A stretch of 64,000 nt of DNA from Doryteuthis pealeii. Its lineage: Eukaryota; Mollusca; Cephalopoda; Myopsida; Loliginidae. The notes beneath the pieces are model-generated. The model had not been told where the DNA came from, ran no database searches, and saw only the letters and a list, made by a program, of their open reading frames with translations. Where the stretch lies: NCBI GenBank assembly GCA_023376005.1, contig CM042139.1:134607199-134671198 (forward strand). The letters are read 5' to 3'. This document shows positions 56,083-64,000 of this stretch, piece after piece. Within the stretch, counting starts at the first letter, position 1; the number at the start of each line of letters is the position of its first letter. A program made the position numbers and the translations under genes.

Positions 56083-56135
<53 letters not shown>
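55918..56135. repeat. GA and TA microsatellites
   Basis: GA 55936-55994 and TA 56084-56132, separated by 90 bp that contains CAGTAGCAGACGTTGACGAC and its inverted copy GTTGTCAACGTATGCTACTG (56007-56080). Confidence 0.92.
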
Positions 56136-56137
<2 letters not shown>

Positions 56138-56139
<2 letters not shown>

Positions 56140-57401
56140 GGGAAAATGTTGACAAAAGAACAACTCAAACAAGTAGATATTGGAGATATATTTCGTCTTG
56201 CATTGAGCAAGACTTCTTCAGTCGTTTATTTGAACATTTGCGCATCATGCATCTGTTTTATAGAAGAGAAAGTGAACGGGTGAGGAGTGAGTTTGGGGAT
56301 GAAGTCAGGAGGATGGGATAGAGTTTGCGAGGATTTGATTGGTCAAAAGCAATCTTTCATACATTGAGTTGGGAGGGAGATAAGATCAAATGTGTGGAAT
56401 TTGTTGGAAGAAATATGATAAGTAAGGTAGTTTAGTTCAAAGGAGGAGAAGATGGTAGGGAAGAAATTAGGTCAACATTCTTTGGTTGGCTTGGAGAAAA
56501 TATTTAGGTATCTTGATTCTTTGAGTCGAGGGGGAAAAGGTCAAGATGAATGGGTAGGGTGGAAGAGATGGGTCATCATTCATTTAGTTGGCTAGGGAAA
56601 TTTTTTTAGAGATATTGGCCAGCTTGGTAGGAGCGAAAAAGATCAAGGTAAGTGGAGGGGTTGAGGGGCGTTTGATAGATATAGAGGGTAGGGAGAGGGC
56701 GTGGGAGTAGGTTAGTATGGGAGGTGTAGGTCAGTTTTTTGGGAAATTTTTTTTATTGCAGTTTTATCCATTTTCAATTCTGATTTTATTTTCGTGTATT
56801 ATGATTTTTGCGATCGATATGTCAAGGTTGAAAAAATCCAGGTCTTAGTTTTATCGTTTCGGTGTGTGCTATGATTGCTGATTCGCATAGACGTCGCAGT
56901 TTTTTCTTGTGTTTGGGTTTGATCAGAGTTGCGTTGGTGAAATTGAATGTATGGTTGTGGTCTGCAGTGTGTATGAATAATGCATTTAGATTATCGTTTG
57001 TTTTTATCGATCTCTTATGATCATAGACGCGTTGATTTCACCAACGTAGCATGTATTGCAGTTGTTGCAAGGAATGGTGTAGATGCCACCGTTGGGTGTT
57101 GGGGGGTGTTGGGGGTGTTGGGAGCATCTGTGCGCGTGGAGGAGTTGGTAAAGTCCTTGATTGTTTGGGAGGTGGTTTGTATGACTTTTATTCCTAGAGA
57201 GGTTCGTTTGTCGTAAAATGGTTTGTTTTGGGTGTTGGTAAGTAGGGTTAAATGTCTGTGGGGGGGACTGGGAGGTGTGGTGGTAGTGGTGGTGTTCAAA
57301 GATGTTCAAATAAACGACAGAAGAAGTCTTGCTCAATGCAAGACGAAATATATCTCCTACATCTACTGGTTTGAGTTGTTCTTTTGTCCACATTTTCCCT
57401 C
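56138..57401 (-). mobile_element. Short Penelope-like element with 100-bp inverted ends
   Basis: Ends 56138-56237 and 57302-57401 are inverted copies. The interior minus strand encodes a GIY-YIG nuclease: TPNGGIYTIPCNNCNTCYVG (57100-57041, G-I-Y and Y-V-G both present), ending DR; then, after a frameshift near 57004, RVYDHKRSIKTNDNLNALFI, HTADHNHTFNFTNATLIKP, LRRLCESAIIAHTETIK. This is the layout of PLE nuclease domains. The reverse transcriptase is absent. Sequence 56240-56780 is G/A-rich on the plus strand with no recognised domain. The tail CTGTCGGATCTACTCCAATC (57419-57438) also follows the palindrome at 25597-25767. Confidence 0.85.
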
Positions 57402-57451
57402 AATTCTTTTAGCACCTTCTGTCGGATCTACTCCAATCCTCTTACCCTCAT

Positions 57452-57498
<47 letters not shown>

Positions 57499-58033
57499 AT
57501 TAGTTTACTTTGTTTAGTCTTGCTATAATTTTCCGTTTCGTTGCTTTTATATTCATGCGTATATAAGCACAAATACAATGAAATTACGATATTGAAGTCA
57601 AAAATTTCCTTCAGTTGAACATTTTTTGGCATAAACAATACCATGTACTTTATGTTGCACATATGAAATTTCTCAAGTGTATGTCTTGATTCATAGATTT
57701 CAGCGAATGTATTAGTAAAAACGCTCTCAAACAATTGAAGCAATATCTGTTGTCGATTTTTTTCTGAATATGATTCATTTATGATGAAATGAGTCAGAGC
57801 TGATAAACCAGGCATTTTTTTATCGTATTGTGGTTATCAGAGGATTTAAGTGTCTTCAGATTACACAAAAAATAGTAATAATATAAGGAAAAGAGGCACC
57901 CGCACCAAATAAAAACAGTATCAACTCTGAAAATGATTATCTTCCTCAAGGTTGGATAAAATGAAGAAAAATAAATAAAAAATGTAAATGTACAGAAATA
58001 TTATGCTTCATTACAGACTAAAAAGACACACAT
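57402..58033. other. PLE tail, TA tract and unassigned sequence
   Basis: TA at 57451-57494. 57564-57586 holds a 23-bp segment found inverted inside an HS1 ribozyme at 58362-58384. The minus frame 57363-57815 matches nothing known. Confidence 0.6.
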
Positions 58034-58040
58034 ATATATA

Positions 58041-58093
58041 GTCATCCACAGACACGTGTTTAGACTTATCAAGTCTCTTCAGTGTGGCTAGAC
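58041..58093 (-). ncRNA. Hammerhead motif with G12 lost (HS1 copy 4)
   Basis: Stem I CCACA/TGTGG plus GTC/GAC is perfect, core CTGAAGA intact, stem II GACTT/AAGTC perfect, stem III ACA/TGT, H17 C (GUC-type triplet). The G of GAA is T. G12 is essential in hammerheads, so this copy should be inactive. Confidence 0.7.
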
Positions 58094-58347
58094 ATTTATG
58101 AGCTAACTACAGCCGAGATAGAAAACGGATCGATTCAGTAACAGTCGGACAGCTTAACCGCTCGGCTATAGTGACCCACGGAATGCGAAAGGGATATTAA
58201 CTGTTTTAATACACACATCTGTATGTATGTAAATGCCGCTATAGAGTGCTCCATTCCTTATATAGGAGAGCGTTGCGTTTTAGTTAGCGGTCGTCAGCGA
58301 AATCCCCTCCAAAGTGCTCAACCCCAGGGGGATGTGGAGTATATATA

Positions 58348-58415
58348 GTCATCCACAGACTTAATTTCATTGTATTTGTGCTTAGACTTATCAAGTCTCT
58401 TCAGTGTGGCTAGAC
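58348..58415 (-). ncRNA. Hammerhead motif with replaced stem III (HS1 copy 5)
   Basis: Same stem I, core and stem II as copy 4 and the same G12-to-T change, but the stem III region is replaced by about 23 bp (58362-58384) that is an exact inverted copy of 57564-57586. Confidence 0.65.
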
Positions 58416-58604
58416 ATTTGTGGGCTACCTAAAGCTGAGATAGAAGACGGATCGATTCAGCAGCAGTCGGACAGCTTAACCGCTCGGCCATAGTCACCCA
58501 CAGAATACGAAAGGAATTTTAACTATTTTAATACACGCATCTGTATATTTTGATGATTTATTATGCTACATACATAAGTAAATAGTGCTCAGTATCCTGG
58601 ATAG

Positions 58605-58677
58605 AGCATGTACATCTAAGTTAGGGTAGCGTAGACATGAAGTCAACGGCGCTTGTTTACTGACAGTTTCTGACCTG
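58605..58677 (+). repeat. Short repeat N, copy 2
   Basis: GTTAGGGTAGCGTAGACATG, AAGTCAACGGCGCTTG and TTACTGACAGTTTC; pairs with 62395-62465 (-). Confidence 0.6.
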
Positions 58678-58777
58678 TGTGATTCTCAAACGAATTGCAC
58701 CGAAAGTGAATCTAATAGCGCGAATTTGGTTTGACAATCTGATATGCAAGAAACTGTTAGTAACCAAACTCCGTTGA

Positions 58778-59185
58778 TTTATGCCTCTGTAGTTCTTAGT
58801 GATTTCTTTATGAATGGTAGGATGCAGCCTTCCGTCCTTTCTCAATTTAGTTTTGTTTATACACAGAATTGCATAGCCGAAAGATTATTATTTGTCTGAA
58901 TTTTTGGATGCGATCTTCATAAGTCTCTCAACGCCTTGTTTGCACAACAGTCAAACTGTCCAAATGATTTTCCGAGTTGAATGATTGCAAAGCTTGGATA
59001 AACAAGGAAAACCTGAAGAAGACTGGAGAATACAACGGTCGAATCGTTATGTTTTTACATACCAAAATAAAGATGAGGATATAAATCCGAAAAAGCAAAA
59101 TAATACATTCGAAAGAGTATGTTGCTAAATTTCTTTATCTTCAGGAGGTATTTCGTCAAGTATTCTGATTTTGACAGTTTTTTTG
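58778..59185 (-). pseudogene. RTE-like LINE, very decayed RT fragment
   Basis: Minus strand near 59180 reads KIRILDEIPPE (the LDEIPPEVW motif) and, after about 300 bp, KDGRLHPTIHKEITKNYRGI (58860-58790), the ..PI.KKGD..I.KNYRGI motif of the same LINE family. Spacing between the two is about 200 bp longer than in the family, so there is an insertion or extra decay. Confidence 0.65.
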
Positions 59186-60000
59186 TTGGATATGTTTAAA
59201 TATATTACATCTTGATATTGCAAAAAAATATGTCACTCAAATTCTTCAAGGTAATAGTTCGATTTGTCTTAATATAGTTCCACTGGCGATTGTGCGATTC
59301 TTCACTACTAAACCACAAACACTGCGTAAAAAGTATTCTTTTTCAAACTTAAAGAACATATTTCATTTTCTTTCATAACTTTTACTAGCAAATTTATGCA
59401 CCCTCCGGGTGCAAGTATTTAAGTTTTAATGTAATAAAATATCGTATTAAATTAGAAATGCTAATGAAACTAAATAAGAATACAGATGAAAAGATTTGAA
59501 ACAGAGGGGGGTATAATCGAAAAATAGAACAACTGAAATTTACTCTTCCATCACTCTCATCTTTCATTGTTATTTTTTCTAATTTAAGTATTTAGTTAAA
59601 ATACGAAGTAAAGAATAAAATGACACTTATCTTTTCTTGTTAATGGATTTCATTTAAGATTGATTGAAGAGATTTTTGCTTATATTCATTAAAATAAAAT
59701 CAAACAGTTAGAAACCAATAATACTAAGCATATATTTATTAAAATTACGTTTCTAATATCAATATGCAAATTAGCCTTCCCGTTCACACTGTAACCGCTA
59801 TTTTGTTGTATATATAAATATAATTGAATGTTATTATTATGTAGATATGTTAACAGTATAAATAATGTAAAAACAATTTCATTAATAATTGAGGTTAAAA
59901 TAAGGATAAATTCATGGTGAATGTGACGTTAATTACTAAGGGAATTGTGACTTGAGTAATGATTTAGTTTCGGTTACAGACAGAAAAACACACAATCTCC
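59186..60000. other. No recognisable feature (0.8 kb)
   Basis: AT-rich sequence. Confidence 0.5.
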
Positions 60001-60007
60001 ATTATAA

Positions 60008-60294
60008 TAAGATATCTATCTATCTATCTTTCTTTCTATCTATCTATCTCGTTTTAGTCAATCGGTTTCTACAACAGTAGGTAAAAGGATTTTTTGATGC
60101 AGAATCTCTACTCCTTAGAATTTATCTATCTATCTATTTGTGTACGTATGTGAGTGTGTGTGGGGGGTATGTGTATGTGTGTGTGGAGGCACTGCCAACA
60201 GTTCACATGTCCAAGTATTTATCTATCTATCTCAGTTTGATCATCTCTCTCTCTCTAAATATATATATATATATTTATATATGTATATATATTA

Positions 60295-60364
<70 letters not shown>

Positions 60365-60480
60365 TGTGTGTGTATACACCATACCATGCATGTATGCAAG
60401 CAGCTGTCTATCTCCGACTGATTATATCTACCTATCTATCGCAGTCTGGTCATATCTATCTATCTATCTATCTGTCTGCC
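60008..60480. repeat. TATC / TC / GA compound microsatellites
   Basis: TATC at 60012-60050, 60121-60136, 60222-60232, 60434-60475; GA 60295-60361 with one break. Open frames here are repeat translations. Confidence 0.92.
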
Positions 60481-60837
60481 TGTGTGTGTTTACTTTTATA
60501 TACTACGATGAATTGTCTTTATTACCTTAATAATGTTTTGCTTACAAGAATCTATATCATGAGATTTATGAGTTCAAATCACGTACATGAAATAAGATAA
60601 ACATCGTAAACCACATTCATCTGCTTGAGCCGACGAAACCTTGTCGGACTTCGAGACTCTCTTTGCTGATATATATATATTCATTGATAGAATCAAGTCT
60701 GTGAACTTTTCGGATACATTTTTTCTCATTCCAAAATTGAAGTGTCTAGTCATTAACCAGGGTGCAATTTTATAAATCCACAAATCATTTCAGTGAAACA
60801 AAATATCTTAGCATATATTCTAAGCGAAGTAATTGAT
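60481..60837. other. No recognisable feature
   Basis: AT-rich sequence; a short TA run at 60670. Confidence 0.5.
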
Positions 60838-61340
60838 CATCATCATCATCATCATCACCATCATAATCATCATCATCGTCGTCGTCGTCAGGTCACGCTG
60901 TTAGCACAGATTCCCATAACTCTTTCGCCAATCGCCCCTTTCGGTCATTGCCGGCACCACGAATCAATACAGAGCTGATTGATACTGGGTTCTTTTTTCT
61001 GAGCGTCCTACACTGGTGTGTCTATGTATAGGTATCCACAGAAGAACGTCACTTATGACTTCGTCTTTGCCTCTCCAACATTGTCCAGCATGTCTTGTTC
61101 GCCTCATTCGGATGGTTTATGCAATATAAGACATAAGATCGTCAGCTGTTTTCTTGTGTGGTGTTGCTTCTTAGATTTGATCTGATATCTTTGTGCAGCT
61201 CCAATCTGGTTTATTCCCAAAGTGCTTCGTTGGGGTTCATGTGCCCCTGCTGTACAGTAGCACTGATACAGCTACGGCTTGGATGAATTTTCGCTTAATC
61301 TCGGTAGTGCTTGCATAATAAACATAAAATACTAGGGTGA
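60838..61340 (-). pseudogene. RTE-like LINE, C-terminal end with (GAT)n tail
   Basis: On the minus strand from 61310: KRKFIQAVAVSVLLYS, then after decay RMRRTRHAGQCWRGKDEVIS (61110-61050) and DVLLWIPIHRHTSVGRSEKR, the characteristic C-terminus. It ends in a GAC/GAT run (60894-60838), the 3' tail of this family. Stops and frameshifts throughout; no catalytic motif. Confidence 0.85.
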
Positions 61341-61423
61341 GTCAAAGCCTTGACAATATTTGAATATGTGCTACTTCATGGAGGTTTCAGATTTGATGCC
61401 GGCATAGCTTGAATCTTTGCGGT

Positions 61424-61546
61424 ACGTAGGGAGCTGATAGTAGGTGTGGTGTTCCATCTCATACGCAAAAACAACCTCTCTGGTCTAGCATAAGTAAAAA
61501 GGGGATAGTGTTATATAATCGCCGCCCTGCACCTATATTTGTGGCC
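61424..61546 (+). repeat. SINE family S3, copy 7 (3' part)
   Basis: GGGAGCTGATAGTAGGTGTG, CTCTGGTCTAGCATAAGTAA, AAAAAGGGGATAG and TTGTGGCC; head missing. Confidence 0.78.
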
Positions 61547-62394
61547 TTGTGCCAGACTTGGAAAAGAACCTTAGAAAAATGTACTACCGATTATCTTAGA
61601 TTACTGGGTGGTCTTTGTGGAATCACCGAAAAAGTAGTTAGGATAGATAACATCTTTTAACGAGAGAAAGCAGACGATAAGTCTAGGATTAAGAAAAAAC
61701 AGTCTTTTGGACTCAAGAAGCCTTTGATGTTTAGGTTAGTGAACTCTGGTTGACCAGTGAGATTGGAACGAAGCATGCATTCAGCTTGTGCAGGATATTG
61801 CGCGAAATGCTAGATCATCTGCGTGTCGATCTGTAAAAGATTCTGCGGGATATTGCAAACTCTTTGCCGTTTTGTTAGAGTGAAGCCTTATTCTTTCATG
61901 AGAGCTAAGTTTTTATTTTGCAGTGTCAGTATTGAAACCGATAGCTATAAAACTAGTCGATAAAATGTGTTTTTGCATATAAATAATCAAATGCCCTTTA
62001 ATTGTCTGCAAAATGTGTTTTAATATAGTATCACAATCAACTTAACAAGTTATCTCATAATCGATGAAGTCTATGCAATGTGTTTTATCAACCACTTCTC
62101 GTGAAACACAAGAGGGTGAAAGTGTAGGAAACTCTATGCAAACCACATGCCGCCCCGTGGAACTTTTCTCCTAGGCTGAACTAAATATTCATCTCAATGG
62201 TAAGATTTGATGACGCAAAGTACATTTAAAATATAGGGCTGCTCATTTGATCACTTTATCAAAAAAGATTCAGATGTACCGCAAAACTGTTAATAAATTA
62301 GTGTATTGATAAGGGAACTGGTTTTTAACTAAATTCAACATTGAATTGTTCATTTCAATCTTGGTAAATATGACTTCAGTTGCAACGTATTTGG
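61547..62394. other. No recognisable feature (0.85 kb)
   Basis: Unique-looking sequence, no conserved frame. Confidence 0.5.
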
Positions 62395-62468
62395 TGTGAA
62401 ACTGACAGTTACCAAGCGCCGTTGTATTTATCTCAACGCTACCCTAAGTTACATATATGGCTAACCTA
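62395..62468 (-). repeat. Short repeat N, copy 3
   Basis: Minus strand: AACTTAGGGTAGCGTTGAGA, ACAACGGCGCTTGGTAACTG. Confidence 0.6.
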
Positions 62469-63017
62469 TTCGTGAAATGAGGTGTAAATGATGGGACCAG
62501 TTCCCCGCACACTACACTTCACTTAAAAACTCCCCTGTACTGGCTTGAAGGGACACATTCACGTCCACCAACCATTTCAATAATAGTGATAGGAAAGGGT
62601 CGAAAGCAGCGGGTGGAAAATGACACTGGAAGCCGCCATCCCAATTCTTCATACAGGTAGTTCAATTTATAAACATCTGATGTTGACCAGGGGATGACAA
62701 CATAGTTCGGTAGCTATGTGTTTAAATATCTTTCTCAGAAAGTGTCAAGTCACATTTGCGATCCATAATTGCAAGGTTAGAATGACAATCTTTTATAGCC
62801 TAGAATATTTCTATATCCTGTTAATATTGCAAATAACCACAGTCTTTCCTGCTGCGCAGAACAATACAGTATCTATACAGCCTACGCATATATTTATTGC
62901 CATTATACTGTGAAAGTTTCATTAAATTCCAACTCGTAGTTTTTGGAGGAATGAAAAAAAATATAATCTCGGTAATAATCTGAAACGGAGTATATCAAAT
63001 TTATTCATCAAATTCGA
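62469..63017. other. No recognisable feature
   Basis: AT-rich sequence. Confidence 0.5.
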
Positions 63018-63345
63018 ATCAAAATGTGTACAATGTGAGATAGATAGGTAGATAGATAAATACAATATTAGGTAGATAGATATGATATATGAAAAATGTG
63101 AAATAGATAGAAAAGTTCAATCTGAGGTAGATAGATTGATAGATATTTACAATGTGATACAGATAGATATGAGTAATGTGATATAGATAGATAAATTGAA
63201 ATGTACAATGTGAGATGGATAGATAGACTGATTTGAACAATATGAGATAGAAAGATAGATATATATTTTCAATATGAGATAGATAGATACATATGTACAA
63301 TGTGAGATGGATAGATAGATATGAACAATGGATATAGATTGAAAG
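63018..63345. repeat. Minisatellite, GATA-based, about 35-45 bp period
   Basis: Units of the form TGTACAATGTGAGATAGATAGATAGAT recur about eight times (starts near 63027, 63061, 63105, 63149, 63203, 63236, 63270, 63296) with drift in the GATA part. Ile/Tyr/Leu-rich open frame on the minus strand is a translation of it. Confidence 0.85.
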
Positions 63346-64000
63346 TTTCATTAATGATTTTATAAGTTTTCACAGGGTTTAAGATATGACAGGACACTCG
63401 TCAATTTATTACTCCAACTCCTGCCAAACACGCTGCAGCATATCTTGTCAAGAATGACGACAGTGATTTTCTGCATGAGATGATTTAGGCTTGTAAATGA
63501 GAAAGCACATAGACGCTACACCATTTTACACGACTGTATTTGAGCATACTCTAACACAGAAACGCTTTTCTTTTTCCAGGGAATTGCATTTATATACCTG
63601 AAAAACAAAATCAAAACAAAAACAAAGAAACAGTCCCCACCTCAAAAAATAAACAAAACAAATATAGTATCTAGAGTTATTTCCACATATGTTAAAATGT
63701 GTGGTAATTTGAACGAGAATTAGTCATGTTATTACATTACAAAATGATATCAGTTTTTCTTAAATCAATTTGTATTTACTTCACGATCTCTAAGCATAGA
63801 CATACCGTATAAACTCATGGATTGAACGACCCCAATATTTTAGTCACAAAAAGGTGGATTGTTATCATATATTGCGTGTAATTAACGATTCATAACTTTT
63901 GACTATGTTAGCCAACAAAAATATTCTCTTTATCGCCCAATGACATAAAGAGAACAAATTCAAACACTTATTTATAACTCTCAAAACTGCTATAATATAA
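63346..64000. other. No recognisable feature
   Basis: AT-rich sequence with CAAAACAAAAACAAAG-type A-rich patch at 63605-63660. Confidence 0.5.

Larger units (their letters stand above)
58034..58600 (-). mobile_element. Tandem pair of HS1 elements
   Basis: Two HS1 units lie head to tail on the minus strand, 307 bp apart measured at their ribozymes. Each has, in order, a 5' block (CTGACGACCGCTAACTAAAA type, clear in 58231-58300), GTCACTATAGCCGAGCGGTT (A-box-like), a weak B-box region, CTCGGC, GTCTAGCCACA, the hammerhead and GGATGACTATATATA. Between units the TATATA motif joins directly to the next 5' block. Tandem units of about 300 bp with hammerheads resemble metazoan retrozymes. Confidence 0.75.

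Noticed and set aside
56180..56230. Hammerhead in the ends of the 56138-57401 PLE
   Set aside because: CTGAAGA, a strong GTCTTGC/GCAAGAC stem and GAAA are clear on the minus strand, but an extra A precedes the stem and stems I and III cannot be drawn convincingly.
63018..63345. CRISPR-like array (regular repeats with variable spacers)
   Set aside because: Repeats are GATA-based, degenerate and irregular, in a eukaryotic context with no cas genes; it is a minisatellite.

Overview
The window looks like non-genic (intergenic or intronic) DNA of a mollusc, most likely an octopod cephalopod. It is AT-rich, packed with long TA, CA, GA and TATC microsatellites, and full of decayed eukaryotic transposons and tRNA-derived SINEs. 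I find no host protein-coding exon, tRNA, rRNA, CRISPR array or bacterial-type operon. Organism placement is inference from the repeat types, not from a marker gene. Nearly every long open frame is either a simple repeat read as protein (Cys/Val, Ile/Tyr or Arg/Glu strings) or a broken transposon frame.

Mobile elements by region. A mariner fragment lies at 3-383. A family of non-LTR retrotransposons (AP-endonuclease plus reverse transcriptase, RTE-like, of the kind often mis-annotated as craniofacial development protein 2) left six pieces: 2110-2715, 14906-15745, 27955-28260, 46570-48430, 58778-59185 and 60838-61340. A CR1/jockey-like tail is at 3321-3760 and a possible I/jockey-type tail at 35530-35665. 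Tc1 transposases are at 10230-11000 (split by a SINE) and 45440-45960. An internally deleted mariner with both terminal repeats is at 39129-39692. hAT pieces are at 17581-18122 and 49314-49572. Penelope-like elements (PLEs), recognised by their reverse transcriptase and GIY-YIG domains, are at 11460-11790, 36207-36440, 41381-42607 and 56138-57401.

Short repeats. I label five SINE families HS1, HS2, S3, S4 and S5, and unclassified families R, K, M, N and G, because I cannot match them to database names. S3 (seven copies) has the best tRNA-like head. S4 and S5 end in a TTGGGTAAATA-like motif. R ends in a conserved ATAACCCACGAGGGTTGATATG-type block.

Most interesting signal. Two unrelated SINE families, HS1 and HS2, carry a complete type I hammerhead self-cleaving ribozyme fold just downstream of their tRNA-like part: 5436-5477 (+), 25408-25449 (-) and 9042-9095 (+). 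Every invariant core base is present in these three, and paired stems change in a compensatory way between copies. Decayed HS1 hammerheads sit at 32224-32275, 55749-55801, 58041-58093 and 58348-58415, the last two in tandem with a 307-bp period. A third, variant form occurs in a 77-bp-arm palindrome at 42707-42866. Hammerheads are known from PLEs, schistosome SINE-like repeats and metazoan retrozymes, so the precedent is solid, but the combination of SINE heads, ribozymes, TA tails and giant palindromes here deserves attention.

A second theme is fold-back DNA: near-perfect inverted repeats, often centred on TA tracts or enclosing PLE fragments (14711-14905, 18527-19240, 25597-25767, 36207-36440, 38272-38642, 42707-42866, 55139-55234, 56138-57401).
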